Shown: positions 40,725 through 50,550 of the stretch, piece after piece | Position numbering within the stretch: position 1 is the stretch's first letter | Layout: every line of letters begins with the position of its first letter | From: GCA-2686295 sp964402995 | GTDB taxonomy: Archaea > Nanobdellota > Nanobdellia > Woesearchaeales > GCA-2686295 | NCBI GenBank assembly: GCA_964402995.1 | Contig: CAYOEA010000001.1 | Location: forward strand, 206,751 to 270,750 | Direction: 5' to 3' | DNA: 64,000 nucleotides | Made by a program: the position numbers and the translations under genes | The notes under the pieces: generated by a model | The model's input: only the letters and a program-made list of their open reading frames with translations | Databases searched by the model: none | What the model was told of the DNA's origin: nothing

Positions 40725-42839
40725 TTAAAAATTATTATTAGCAATCATAGCTAAAAAAATATCATCATAAATTTCTCTCAATTCATTATGAACTTTTCTT
40801 TTTGCAGATAAAGAAATACCTTTTTTATTAATGAAATCCATTCTAACTTCAGAATAAACTTTCTTTGCATCAACAATCTTATTGCTCTTAATAAGTTCTT
40901 TACACTGAGAAACTCTTGACATGAATTCTTCAAGTTCTTCAGCTTCAGGAATAGATGGAGGTAATAAATCAGAATCATCGTCAGATAATAAATACTGAGA
41001 AAACTTAGATTTAATATCTTGATTATTTTCAACCATTCGCTCTTCAGCTTTAATAATATGATGTTGAATCTCTTTAGTTTCAAATAACTGATGCTCAACC
41101 TGCTCTCGACGAATTTCAACATCATCTTTTAATGAAAGCAAGTCTTTGCGTTCATCAGTTATATAATGTTCCATCTCACGTATTTCTTTTTCCCGAAGGT
41201 TGTATTGCTTCTTTCGAAGCTCAAAATCATGAATCTGAACTTTTAATTCTTTTTTCTTTGAAATTAACTGTTCTTCACTTGTAGTAAGTCTCTTAATTTC
41301 ACGCTCAAGTTTATGTTCACGTTTCAAAAGATTCTTATCTTTAATTTCAAGATCTTTAACTTGAGATTTTAAAATATCATCTTTAGCTTTTAACTTTTCA
41401 ATATCAGTAATAAGCTTTTTTTCTTTACGAATAAGTTTGTCTTCATATTTCCTAAGAGGTTCTGCACTATCAAGAAGTCTTTTTGCTTCCATTTTATTTG
41501 CTTCAAAAGCCTCAAATTCGTTTTTTAATTCTTCTTGTTTTTCAGTATATTCATCAACAAGTCGTTTTAATCTCCCTTCAGTTCTACCAAGAGAAGCACG
41601 TTCTTTTTTAGTAATACCAGGAATAGCTTTTTTTATTTTCTCATCAACAGTAGTTTTAATAGCCTTTTTTTCTGCTTTTAATTCTTTTTTAGCAAACTCA
41701 ATCTTTTGATTTATCTCTTTAAGTTTATCATCATAAGCTTTAGCTACTTTTTCACGTTTATCTAAAACTCCTTGTTGATCACTAAGATCATATTTTTTAT
41801 CTTCTAAATCTTTTAAGAGACCATCACGATAAACAGAGAATAACTCAATCATTTTCTTTTGCATTAAGATATTTCTATTGTTTTCAGCTTTCTTTTCAAG
41901 ATCAAGAATTTTTTTAACCCATTTTTCAAAATCACGTTTATTATCTCTAACAGAACGTTCAAATTTAACTTTCTCAATAGATTTAACAGTTGCAAGAAGT
42001 TGCTTCATAGATTTTACTAACTTCTCATTATGATGAATCATATAATTATTAGGTGTTTTCTTAAGAGCTTTTGAAGGATCTCTAACAATTGCTTTAAGTT
42101 CACGTTCAATAAAACGCTGCTCTTTTTCTACTTGATCAAAATATTTTTGGATGGCATGATTAACAGGTCCACGTCTAACTTTTTTATATGAACTAGGTTT
42201 TTTAGTTTTATAAATAGACTTTTTAGATGGAATCTTTGAGACGTCAACTTCAGAAACTCTCTTTGTTGGCTTTTTAGAATCCTTATTTGAAACGCTTTTG
42301 ACAACTAATTTGTCAGGATCTTCATCCGCCCAACCAGTTGAATCAACAGAAGAACTAAGATCATCGTTATCACCAAGCCAATTAACTTTATGATTTTTTT
42401 TAGAAACAGAATTAGATTTATCTGCGGGAACATTATATTGAGCTCTGATTTTATCAAGATCTAAATCATCTTCAGATAAACTAAGAACTTTTTTTCTCTT
42501 TTTAGAAAATAAACCTAGAAAACCTTTTCCTTTTTTATTAGAAGGTTCAATTTCATCACCAACAGGCTTTGGAGAATTAGTTTCTAATTCTTCAAGAAGT
42601 TTATCTTCAGATTCAGAACTTAAATTAGATTCAAAGTCAGGAATAGGAGGTAATTTTTCAGTAGTTTTTTTTGGCTTTGAGACTATGACTTTAGGAATAA
42701 CTTTAGAAACTTCTTTCTTTGGTTTTATAGCCTTTATGCTAGAAACTTCCGTTGTTTTATCAGCAACCCCATCGTTCTTTTTGAATTTTTTATTATAGAA
42801 CTTTGGTGGCGCTGGCGGCGCTATGTCCAGATGTGCCAT
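40725..42839 (-). CDS. Long coiled-coil protein
   Basis: The 704-residue protein has a Pro-rich N-terminus (MAHLDIAPPAPPKF), a low-complexity Lys/Ser/Glu-rich region to about 230, then roughly 330 residues of charged heptad-like sequence (about 310-630) typical of a long coiled coil, and a short globular C-terminal domain (about 640-704, VYSEVRMDFINKKGISL). There is no signal peptide or membrane helix. It could be a filament, scaffold or chromosome-associated protein. No SMC-type ATPase motif is present. Confidence 0.7.
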   Translation of the reverse strand: MAHLDIAPPAPPKFYNKKFKKNDGVADKTTEVSSIKAIKPKKEVSKVIPKVIVSKPKKTTEKLPPIPDFESNLSSESEDKLLEELETNSPKPVGDEIEPSNKKGKGFLGLFSKKRKKVLSLSEDDLDLDKIRAQYNVPADKSNSVSKKNHKVNWLGDNDDLSSSVDSTGWADEDPDKLVVKSVSNKDSKKPTKRVSEVDVSKIPSKKSIYKTKKPSSYKKVRRGPVNHAIQKYFDQVEKEQRFIERELKAIVRDPSKALKKTPNNYMIHHNEKLVKSMKQLLATVKSIEKVKFERSVRDNKRDFEKWVKKILDLEKKAENNRNILMQKKMIELFSVYRDGLLKDLEDKKYDLSDQQGVLDKREKVAKAYDDKLKEINQKIEFAKKELKAEKKAIKTTVDEKIKKAIPGITKKERASLGRTEGRLKRLVDEYTEKQEELKNEFEAFEANKMEAKRLLDSAEPLRKYEDKLIRKEKKLITDIEKLKAKDDILKSQVKDLEIKDKNLLKREHKLEREIKRLTTSEEQLISKKKELKVQIHDFELRKKQYNLREKEIREMEHYITDERKDLLSLKDDVEIRREQVEHQLFETKEIQHHIIKAEERMVENNQDIKSKFSQYLLSDDDSDLLPPSIPEAEELEEFMSRVSQCKELIKSNKIVDAKKVYSEVRMDFINKKGISLSAKRKVHNELREIYDDIFLAMIANNNF

Positions 42840-43002
42840 TTACTCAAAAACCCCCTTTTTAAAACTAATATATCAACTTCTCCTATATATATGTTTTGTT
42901 TTTCTTAGAGGAAAGACAAAGGTTGAATGATTAGATAATAATGTTATGCTAAGTACTAATTTACACACAAAATATATAAATTTAGTGAATTAAGAAATAG
43001 TT

Positions 43003-43365
43003 GTGAAAGAAAACTCAGCAGTAAAACAAGCAAAAGAGATAGAAGAATATCTTGACAGAATAGGAAAAAGAATTGTCGAGATGGAAAGTTTATCAAAAGA
43101 ACTAGTTACAATAGAAGATAGAAGAAAAACTCAACTAAAAAGAATAGTTGCTAGATTTAAAGTAGAGATTAAAAATTTACATGATAGACTCGCAAAAGAA
43201 AAAAGAAAACTCATAAATGATCAAAGAGAAATAAAAGTTCTAATAACAGAATTTAAAGATGTCGTAAAAAAAGAAGGACTAGACAAACTAAATGATAGAA
43301 TTGAAGAATGGGGTCCGGACAAATTTGTAAATAGAAATGAAGTATTAAAAAGAATTAGGCCTTAG
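43003..43365 (+). CDS. Small coiled-coil protein
   Basis: The 120-residue protein is almost entirely charged helix with heptad character (EEYLDRIGKRIVEMESLSKE, RFKVEIKNLHDRLAKEKRKL). It starts at GTG 43003; a TATA-like ATATATAAAT lies near 42972, about 30 nt upstream. It is divergent from the long coiled-coil gene and its last 11 bp overlap the convergent DUF1385 gene. No family is recognised. Confidence 0.65.
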   Translation: MKENSAVKQAKEIEEYLDRIGKRIVEMESLSKELVTIEDRRKTQLKRIVARFKVEIKNLHDRLAKEKRKLINDQREIKVLITEFKDVVKKEGLDKLNDRIEEWGPDKFVNRNEVLKRIRP

Positions 43366-44353
43366 TTAATTTTTTCTTAGTAACTTTCTTTGCCTTTTTA
43401 TTAACAGAAGATTTCTTTTCTGATTTAGCTTTCAACTTTGCTTCTGCAGTTAAAACAGCTTCTAAAGATGCAATTGCAACTTCAACTTGATCATCTGCAG
43501 GCTGACTAGTAGTAAGTTTCTGAACCATCATACCAGGATAAGTTATAATTCTAGACAACCAGTTATTATGATTTAAACCAGTCACTTTCAATACTTCATA
43601 AGAGATTCCTGCAATCAAAGGAAGCAGCAATAATCTTAATAAATATTTAGTTAATAATGTAGATTCAAATGGAATGAACATATACAATACAATACTGATT
43701 ACTAAAACAAGTAATAAGAATTCTGTTCCACAACGTGGATGCATAGTTTGATACGGCTGAATATTCTTAACAGTTAATTCTTTATCAGCTTCATAACAAT
43801 AAATAGATTTATGCTCTGCACCGTGATACTCAAATAAACGTCTAACATCAGACATGAACGTAAGTGCCCATAAGTATAGTAAAAATATTCCAATCTTAAT
43901 TAAACCGTCAGCTAAATTAAACCAAAAATTGTTAAGATCCAAATATCCTTTCAAAAAGTTAGCCGCAAGTAATGGAATAAATTTGAATATTAAAAGAGCA
44001 ACAAGTAAAGATATACCCATAGTTATAATTAATTCTTTAGTGCTAAGTTGTTCATCTGTCTCGCCAGATTCATTAGAAGAATACATTAAAGCTTTTGTAC
44101 CCATAACAACTGAGTCTGCAAGAACCATGATTCCTCGAATTAAAGGCCACTTACAAATTTTACAACGAGAAGTGAATGATTTGCTTTTTTCTAATTTAAC
44201 AGAAATTTTTTTATTTGGTTTTCTAACAGCAACTGCTGAAAAATTAGGTGATCTCATTAAGATTCCTTCAATAACAGCTTGACCGCCAACAACTAATTTC
44301 TTTTCATTTTTAGAATTACAAGAAATATCATCACACGCACTCTTCTTTACCAT
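43355..44353 (-). CDS. DUF1385 (YqhQ-like) membrane protein
   Basis: The 332-residue protein has the DUF1385 signatures VVGGQAVIEGILMRSP, WPLIRGIMVLADSVVMG, FEYHGAEHKSIYCYE and QTMHPRCGTEFLLLVL, with four to five TM helices. The conserved His and Cys residues could bind a metal, but the function is unknown. The C-terminal tail is Lys-rich. I start it at ATG 44353 because a TATA box lies about 27 nt upstream and the family begins nearby; the 30 extra residues of the longer frame look spurious. Confidence 0.88.
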   Translation of the reverse strand: MVKKSACDDISCNSKNEKKLVVGGQAVIEGILMRSPNFSAVAVRKPNKKISVKLEKSKSFTSRCKICKWPLIRGIMVLADSVVMGTKALMYSSNESGETDEQLSTKELIITMGISLLVALLIFKFIPLLAANFLKGYLDLNNFWFNLADGLIKIGIFLLYLWALTFMSDVRRLFEYHGAEHKSIYCYEADKELTVKNIQPYQTMHPRCGTEFLLLVLVISIVLYMFIPFESTLLTKYLLRLLLLPLIAGISYEVLKVTGLNHNNWLSRIITYPGMMVQKLTTSQPADDQVEVAIASLEAVLTAEAKLKAKSEKKSSVNKKAKKVTKKKLTKA

Positions 44354-44375
44354 AGTTAAACAAGACCCATTATGT

Positions 44376-44385
44376 GATATAAAAA
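44376..44385 (-). promoter_or_regulatory. TATA box of the DUF1385 gene
   Basis: The minus strand reads TTTTTATATC about 27 nt before ATG 44353, as expected for a leaderless archaeal gene. Confidence 0.5.
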
Positions 44386-44469
44386 GCTTTGCTTTGCCAT
44401 GAGTAAAAATTAAGAGCAAAACAAAGAGTAAAACATAAAACATAAAAAGCCACTAACAAATATACTAAC

Positions 44470-45423
44470 ATGAAAACTATTCTAGTAAATGGTGGGGCAG
44501 GCTATATTGGAAGTGTGGCTGTAAAAGAATTAATCAAAAAAGGATATAATGTAATTGTTATAGATAATTTATCAAAAGGCTTAAAAGAGCTAGTTGACGT
44601 GGGAGCGAAGTTCTACGAATTTGATTTAACTGAAAAAGAAAAAGTCATGAAAGTATTCTCAGAAAATAAAATTGATGGAGTAATACACTTTGCAGCATAC
44701 AAAGCAGTAGGTGAGTCAATGGAAGATGCACCGCACTACTCAGACAATATAAGAGGATTAATGTCAGTCTTAGATGCAATGGTTGCATACGACGTAAAAA
44801 GAATAATCTTTTCATCAACAGCAGCAGTTTATGGAGAACCGGACGAAGAAATTCTTACAGAAAAAACACCGACAAAGCCAGTTAATTATTATGGATTCAC
44901 AAAATTAAAATGCGAAGAAATCATGGAATGGTACACACAAATCCACGGATTAAAACCTTTAGCACTACGTTATTTTAATGTTGCAGGCGATGGTGGATTA
45001 AATTATATTGATCCAAATGCTTTGAATGTTTTACCAATAATAATGGAAGTGGTATTTGGAATCAGATCAGAATTAGAAATCTATGGAAATGATTATGACT
45101 CTAGAGATGGAACTTGTATAAGAGATTATATTGATGTTCGAGATTTAGTAGATGCACACATACTGGCACTTGATAATAATTATTGCGGACCAATAAACCT
45201 TGGAACTTCAAAAGGAACATCAGTTATGGAACTAGTAAAGTATACAGAAGAAGTAACAGGAAAAGAATTCCCACACAAAATTGTTGGAAGAAGAGCAGGA
45301 GATCCTGGAGTGCTAACTGCATCAAACAAACTTGCAAAAGAAATTCTAGGCTGGGAACCAAAGTATAACATCAAAGATATGATACAAACAACTTACGATG
45401 CATACGTGGCTAAGAAAAAATAA
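44470..45423 (+). CDS. galE: UDP-glucose 4-epimerase
   Basis: The 317-residue short-chain dehydrogenase has the NAD-binding GGAGYIGS, HFAAYKAVGESM, the catalytic YYGFTKLKCEE (Tyr-x3-Lys) and RYFNVAGD, all typical of GalE. It interconverts UDP-glucose and UDP-galactose, supplying sugars for glycans. The length is slightly short of the usual 330-340. It is divergent from the DUF1385 gene. Confidence 0.93.
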   Translation: MKTILVNGGAGYIGSVAVKELIKKGYNVIVIDNLSKGLKELVDVGAKFYEFDLTEKEKVMKVFSENKIDGVIHFAAYKAVGESMEDAPHYSDNIRGLMSVLDAMVAYDVKRIIFSSTAAVYGEPDEEILTEKTPTKPVNYYGFTKLKCEEIMEWYTQIHGLKPLALRYFNVAGDGGLNYIDPNALNVLPIIMEVVFGIRSELEIYGNDYDSRDGTCIRDYIDVRDLVDAHILALDNNYCGPINLGTSKGTSVMELVKYTEEVTGKEFPHKIVGRRAGDPGVLTASNKLAKEILGWEPKYNIKDMIQTTYDAYVAKKK

Positions 45424-45478
45424 AAGAGAAAAGAAAAAAATACCACATTAATTTTTACTTAATAATAAAATATTTTAT

Positions 45479-45991
45479 CTATTCATCATTCATATAACGT
45501 TTAGCAGCGTCAAAATGTTTCTTAGCTTGTACATCATTACCTAATTTACCATGAACAACCCCTGAATTATTCCACGCGTCAACAAAATTATAATCTATTT
45601 CTATAGCTTTATCATAAGAACTTAATGCATCATCTAATCTACCTAATCTAGTTAATGCAATACCACGATTATACCACGCAACTTCATTTTCTGGATCAAT
45701 AGATATTACTTTATCATAAACTTTAACTGCTTCATCAAATAATTCTAATTTTGCAAGAACAACTCCTTTCCTACCTAAACCAAGAGGATTGTTAGGCATA
45801 AACCCAGATGCAGTATCATACGCAGTTAATGCAGATTGATACAATTCACTAGCTTCATAAGATTTACCTAATTCATAAAATTCATAAAAACTATCAACGT
45901 TATCACGTTTTAATTTTGTTATTTGTTCTTCTAACTTAAGAATTTGTTCCGTCTCAGATAAATCGGGTTTTTCATCATCTCTCTCGGTCAT
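45479..45991 (-). CDS. TPR-repeat protein
   Basis: The 170-residue protein has at least three tetratricopeptide repeats, each with the A-Y/W-x-N-x-G pattern (NEVAWYNRGIALTRLGRLDDA, then FVDAWNNSGVVHGKLGNDV). An N-terminal charged coil (about 1-45) precedes them. TPRs mediate protein-protein contacts; no partner can be named. It is convergent with galE. Confidence 0.85.
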   Translation of the reverse strand: MTERDDEKPDLSETEQILKLEEQITKLKRDNVDSFYEFYELGKSYEASELYQSALTAYDTASGFMPNNPLGLGRKGVVLAKLELFDEAVKVYDKVISIDPENEVAWYNRGIALTRLGRLDDALSSYDKAIEIDYNFVDAWNNSGVVHGKLGNDVQAKKHFDAAKRYMNDE

Positions 45992-46122
45992 TTTATAAAT
46001 TAAATAGTTAAAGCAAATTTAAATCTTTCGGAAATTTAACTACTTAAAAATAGTTAATCTGCAATAGATTTAAAAATATCACTCAATAATATGAATAGAA
46101 TATTTATTAAAAGGTAAATAAA

Positions 46123-46797
46123 ATGGACGAACAAATACAAAAATATTGGGATGAATTCATAAAATCAAATCCTTCTGCAGATACAATATATCAAGCAATG
46201 TGTGCAAAAAAAGAATACCAAATACCAGGTTGGGAATATCTAAACAATAGAGGAAAGTTAGATAATTCCGTAGCATTTGGAATATTAATAAATTGTCCTA
46301 AAGTTGAAGATGAGGCGTGGAGATGGTTGGGAACACTAACCGCAAAACAAGCAGTAATTGCAATACAACAAAAAATTAGTTATTCAAATAGAGCTTTTGA
46401 ACAAATAAAACATAACACGGATGCACTCGTAGAATTATTACACACCAACGATCAAGAAGTTGTTGATAAAACAATGAATAAACTTGGAAATAGTTTATAC
46501 TCAAATCAAATAGTCGACATATTAACCAATTCATGGAACAGTGAAGTTTTCAATCATGTAAAAGAAAGAATGTGGCACCAATTAAAAGTCAACAATGTTT
46601 CAGATTCGGATTTACAAAGAATAGTTGGAGGAGCGCCAGACTCATATAAGCAGAATGCAGCAGAGAGATTATACAAAAGAACAGACAATTCAAGTACTAA
46701 AGAAGAAATGAGACGAGTGCTGATCAATTTAGGAAATACTTACCTAATGAATGAAAGTGAGAAAAAAACTCATTTCAAAGATAAACTAGGATTTTAG
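46123..46797 (+). CDS. Hypothetical helical-repeat protein
   Basis: This 224-residue protein is not recognised. Its helices come in pairs of about 30-40 residues, giving a HEAT- or ARM-like appearance (AFGILINCPKVEDEAWRWLG, LHTNDQEVVDKTMNKLG). It is soluble with no signal peptide. A GGTAAATAAA motif precedes the ATG. It lies 35 bp upstream of rpiB and may share its transcript. Confidence 0.55.
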   Translation: MDEQIQKYWDEFIKSNPSADTIYQAMCAKKEYQIPGWEYLNNRGKLDNSVAFGILINCPKVEDEAWRWLGTLTAKQAVIAIQQKISYSNRAFEQIKHNTDALVELLHTNDQEVVDKTMNKLGNSLYSNQIVDILTNSWNSEVFNHVKERMWHQLKVNNVSDSDLQRIVGGAPDSYKQNAAERLYKRTDNSSTKEEMRRVLINLGNTYLMNESEKKTHFKDKLGF

Positions 46798-46832
46798 ACA
46801 AAATTTAAATAAAACAAATCTTAGATTATATT

Positions 46833-47279
46833 ATGAAAATTTTCTTAGGTGCAGATCATGCAGGCTATAATCTAAAAGAAAAAATAAAAGCATATCTAAC
46901 AGAGCAACAATACGATATCGAAGACTTAAGCCCAGAATTTAATGGCGAAGATGATTATCCAGACCACGCAGCAAGAGTAGCATCAAAAGTATCTAACAGA
47001 GATAATAATAAAGGAATTCTTATATGTGGAACAGGAATTGGCATGAGTATGGCTGCAAATAAAGTAAGAGGAATAAGAGCTGCACTTTGTAGAGATGGAC
47101 CAGATATGGAACGTGCAAGATCACACAATGATGCAAATATACTTTGTTTATCAGGATATAATTTCAAAGAAGAGCAAATACCGCAAATAAACAATTTTCT
47201 AAAAGCACCATTTGAAGGTGGACGACACAGAAGAAGAATTGACAAATTAACAACAATAGAAGATACTTATCGAGATTAA
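46833..47279 (+). CDS. rpiB: Ribose-5-phosphate isomerase B
   Basis: The 148-residue protein has RpiB/LacAB signatures KIFLGADHAGYNLKEKI, GILICGTGIGMSMAANKVRG and RAALCRDG, with HNDANILCLSG. The Cys in ICGTG is the catalytic base position. It interconverts ribose-5-phosphate and ribulose-5-phosphate. With the neighbouring convergent transketolase genes and rpe at 55147 it provides the non-oxidative pentose phosphate path. RpiA is more usual in archaea. Confidence 0.95.
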   Translation: MKIFLGADHAGYNLKEKIKAYLTEQQYDIEDLSPEFNGEDDYPDHAARVASKVSNRDNNKGILICGTGIGMSMAANKVRGIRAALCRDGPDMERARSHNDANILCLSGYNFKEEQIPQINNFLKAPFEGGRHRRRIDKLTTIEDTYRD

Positions 47280-47280
47280 A

Positions 47281-48222
47281 TTATTTCTTTCTCTTAAGAA
47301 CATGATAAACAGCTTTTTCTATATCAGTGCTTGTAAGTTTATATTTCTTTAATAATTCATTAACTAAGCCAGACTCGCCAAAAGAATCATTAACCGCCAC
47401 AAATTCTTGAGGAGTAGGATGAAGCTTTGCTAAACACTCAGCAACAGCACTTCCAAGACCGCCATTAATTTGATGCTCTTCAGCTGAAACAATACATTTT
47501 GTTTTTTTAACAGAACGAATAATAGTTGCAGAATCAAAAGGTTTTATTGTATGAGAATTAATTACTTCAACAGAGATTTTCTTTTTTGCTAAATACTTTG
47601 CAGCTTTTAATGCAACATCAACCATAATTCCACAAGCAACAATAGTTACATCAGAACCACGCTTAAGAACGTCTGCTTTTCCAATCTTAAAACTTGATGT
47701 TTTTTTTGTAATAATTGGAAGCTTTGGTCTACCAAGACGAATATAAACTGGACTTGGAGTTTTTGCAGATTCAATAAGAGCTTTTTTTGCTTCGTTATAA
47801 TCACAAGGAACAATAACAGTCATATTAGGTAATGCTCGCATAAATGCAATATCTTCAAGCGCTTGATGAGTCGCACCATCTTCTCCGACAGTAAGACCTG
47901 CATGAGTACTAGCAAATTTTACAGGAATATTATTGTAACATGCACTAACACGAATTTGATCCAATACTCTTCCTGGAACAAAAGCTGCAAAAGAAGTTAC
48001 GAACGGGATTTTATTTGAAAGAGCAAAACCACAAGCCATACCAACCATATTTTGTTCTGCAACACCACATTGAAAGAAGCGATTAGGATAATCTTTTGCG
48101 AATCCTGCAACTTTATTACTACCTGCAAGATCAGCATTTAAAACTACAACTTTCTTATTCTTTGCAAGAACTTTTAAAGCGTCAGCCAAAGCTTGTCTGG
48201 TTGATTCTTTGTTTACTGTCAT
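47281..48222 (-). CDS. Transketolase, C-terminal subunit
   Basis: The 313-residue protein holds the pyrimidine-binding and C-terminal domains of a split transketolase: FQCGVAEQNMVGMACGFAL, HAGLTVGEDGATHQALEDIA, and VEVINSHTIKPFD. The split form is normal in archaea. It starts directly after the stop of the N-terminal subunit gene, with a strong ribosome binding site AGGAGGAG inside the end of that gene. Role: transfer of two-carbon units between sugar phosphates with thiamine diphosphate. Confidence 0.94.
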   Translation of the reverse strand: MTVNKESTRQALADALKVLAKNKKVVVLNADLAGSNKVAGFAKDYPNRFFQCGVAEQNMVGMACGFALSNKIPFVTSFAAFVPGRVLDQIRVSACYNNIPVKFASTHAGLTVGEDGATHQALEDIAFMRALPNMTVIVPCDYNEAKKALIESAKTPSPVYIRLGRPKLPIITKKTSSFKIGKADVLKRGSDVTIVACGIMVDVALKAAKYLAKKKISVEVINSHTIKPFDSATIIRSVKKTKCIVSAEEHQINGGLGSAVAECLAKLHPTPQEFVAVNDSFGESGLVNELLKKYKLTSTDIEKAVYHVLKRKK

Positions 48223-49062
48223 CTAGGGGCTCCTCCTAATAATTTTTCTAGTATCTCTTAATTCAAAAACAGCTTTTAATAATTCATGATTATCAGGCGC
48301 TTTACCATGCCAAACAGGATTATTCTCCATAAAAGAAATACCCTTACCAAGAATTGTTTTTGCAATGATAATTGTTGGTTTATCTTTAGTTTTTTTTGCA
48401 AGAGTATAAATTTTAAGGACCGCTGATATGTCATTTCCATTAACATTATATGCAGTCCAACCAAAAGAAGTAAACTTTCTTTGAAGATATCCAAGAGGCC
48501 AAACAGTTTCTGTTGAACCAGAAATTTGAATATTATTTCTATCAACAATAACAATTAAATTATCAAGTTTGAATTTTGCAGCTGCATTAATTGCTTCCCA
48601 AGTAGAACCTTCATCAAGATCACCTTCAGAAATAACTGCGTAGACTCTTCTTGTTTTATTATCAAGTTTATCTGCTAAAGCCATACCAACAGCAATGCTT
48701 AAACCTTGACCAAGTGAGCCAGAGCTAGATTCAACACCTCGTAGATCATTAATACTAGGATGTCCTTGAAGTTTTGAACCAATTTTTCTAAAAGACATAA
48801 GTTCAGAGACTGGAAAATAACCTGACCTTGCCATAGCAGCATAACGAACAGGACAAGCATGACCATTAGACATAATAAGTCTGTCTCTGCCAGACCAATT
48901 AGGTTTTTTTGGATTATGATTTAAAACTTTAAAATAAAGAGCAGTAAAAATATCAGCTAAACCAAGTGCCCCGCCAGGATGACCTGACTGTGCATTAGCA
49001 ACCATCGAGACAATATCTTGACGGATAGTATTAGCAGTTAATTTTAGTTGCTTAAGATTCAT
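48223..49062 (-). CDS. Transketolase, N-terminal subunit
   Basis: The 279-residue protein has the thiamine-diphosphate-binding half: ANAQSGHPGGALGLADIFTA, RDRLIMSNGHACP, LGQGLSIAVGMALA, and EGDLDEGSTWEA followed by VIVDRNN, the diphosphate/Mg motif. It must pair with the adjacent C-terminal subunit. It is the first gene of the two-gene operon. Confidence 0.94.
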   Translation of the reverse strand: MNLKQLKLTANTIRQDIVSMVANAQSGHPGGALGLADIFTALYFKVLNHNPKKPNWSGRDRLIMSNGHACPVRYAAMARSGYFPVSELMSFRKIGSKLQGHPSINDLRGVESSSGSLGQGLSIAVGMALADKLDNKTRRVYAVISEGDLDEGSTWEAINAAAKFKLDNLIVIVDRNNIQISGSTETVWPLGYLQRKFTSFGWTAYNVNGNDISAVLKIYTLAKKTKDKPTIIIAKTILGKGISFMENNPVWHGKAPDNHELLKAVFELRDTRKIIRRSP

Positions 49063-49142
49063 ATAGTGAAAAATGAATAGAGTAGTATAAAATATTTCTT
49101 ATTGACCTGCGAATAGTAAAAAAATGAGATAGGTTTAAAAAT

Positions 49143-50063
49143 GTGAGTTCATTTAGAAAAGATACAGTGGACTTTAATGAAAAAGAAGTAAAAGAATTTA
49201 TTAGAGAAAATGCGTTAAAGATTCAAATTAAAAAAATAAATGATATAAAAATTATTTCTTCAGAAGAAGATAATGATGCGCCTAAGTTATTAAATGATGT
49301 TTCTGATATAATACAATTAGACAATGGAGATTTAGAACTTTATAGACCAAATACATTCTTTAAACGAGATATTAATTCAACTATTGAATTCTTATTATGT
49401 AAACTAAAACTTGAAGAAGAAGGAATAATAAATCAAGAATATAAGTTATTTATGGATTTAAATGAAACATTATGTTCTGAAAGAATACATGAAGCATATA
49501 ATACTGAAATAATATCTGATTTGTTCATTCAAACATATGGACAAAATAAATTTGATAATTACGTATTAGGACCAAATACCGCTCAATTAAAACAATTTGT
49601 AAGTTTAGTTGATCAAGTAATAAATAAATCTAATTTATTAAACAAAGGATTAGCGGAAGTACAAGTTTTAAGTTTATACAAAGAAAAAATAAAAATAAAT
49701 AAAACTAGCAATGCAGAGAATGAAACTATATTTGGAAAAATTCAATTCTTAATTAATCCAATAATAAAATGCTTTGATTTAATTTATAATTCAGGATTAG
49801 TACCAAATGAAATAACCGATATACTTGGAGGATTAACTATAAATCATATAGTATTAGCAACTCCTGCAGAATCATATTTATTTGGTAGAATAATTAATTT
49901 TGAAGATATTGGAGACATTAATGATAGACAAGATTATGAATTAAATATGCATACAAGAAATATCTCAGACAAACTATATGGCATTCTTAAACATGAATAT
50001 AAACGAAATAGCATAAATCTTCCAAAAGGTAAATTTATTAATGACGAGATGTCATGTAATTAA
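49143..50063 (+). CDS. Hypothetical protein
   Basis: This 306-residue protein is not recognised. It is soluble, helical and rich in Asn, Ile and Lys. It starts at GTG 49143; an overlapping ATG at 49141 is followed at once by a stop. Its stop abuts the ATG of the next gene, so the two are coupled. Base composition is even more A/T-rich than neighbours, perhaps a lineage-specific gene. Confidence 0.55.
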   Translation: MSSFRKDTVDFNEKEVKEFIRENALKIQIKKINDIKIISSEEDNDAPKLLNDVSDIIQLDNGDLELYRPNTFFKRDINSTIEFLLCKLKLEEEGIINQEYKLFMDLNETLCSERIHEAYNTEIISDLFIQTYGQNKFDNYVLGPNTAQLKQFVSLVDQVINKSNLLNKGLAEVQVLSLYKEKIKINKTSNAENETIFGKIQFLINPIIKCFDLIYNSGLVPNEITDILGGLTINHIVLATPAESYLFGRIINFEDIGDINDRQDYELNMHTRNISDKLYGILKHEYKRNSINLPKGKFINDEMSCN

Positions 50064-50492
50064 ATGAGTACTTACAAAGTTCACATTCTATTTGGAGTAA
50101 TACTTGTAGCAATATTTGCAGTGATAGTTCAAAAGTATCAACTATTTAATTTTTCAATTCTTGAATTCTTAATTTCAATTCCAATAATAATCACTTATTC
50201 AATATTGCCAGATATAGATTTACGTTCTAGCAAAATAAGTCATTTATTTAGAGGGCTTTCATTCTTTGTTTTATTATTGATGATAATATTTGAAATGAAA
50301 GAATATGCGATAACAATAGTTATTGTTTTGATAATATTAGAATTCTTAAAACACAGAAAATTTGTACATACAATTAGCGCAGGAATAATTTTATCATTAC
50401 CACTTATCTACTTTAGTTATGTAATTGCAATTTTTGCATTTGCAGGATATTTATCTCATTTAATAATTGATAAAAGCTTTAAGCTATGGTAA
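50064..50492 (+). CDS. Membrane-bound metal-dependent hydrolase-like protein (YdjM/PF04307-like)
   Basis: The 142-residue membrane protein has about four TM helices and conserved polar motifs LPDIDLRSSKISH, HRKFVHTI and GYLSHLIIDKS, matching the Asp and His metal-site pattern of the YdjM (PF04307) family. Activity as a membrane hydrolase is predicted for the family but not shown here. It starts right after the stop of the preceding unknown gene. Confidence 0.75.
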   Translation: MSTYKVHILFGVILVAIFAVIVQKYQLFNFSILEFLISIPIIITYSILPDIDLRSSKISHLFRGLSFFVLLLMIIFEMKEYAITIVIVLIILEFLKHRKFVHTISAGIILSLPLIYFSYVIAIFAFAGYLSHLIIDKSFKLW

Positions 50493-50550
50493 ATAGAGAA
50501 GGTTTATAATAAACTATAAATTCTAAAAAATATAATTTTAGTGATCTAAT

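Noticed and set aside
41437..41709. 90-codon plus-strand ORF
   Set aside because: It is the complement of the coiled-coil gene and its Ser/Phe-rich composition is that of antisense Lys/Glu codons.
44354..44443. Signal-peptide-like extension of the DUF1385 protein
   Set aside because: The TATA box for the shorter form lies within it, and the family domain starts after ATG 44353.
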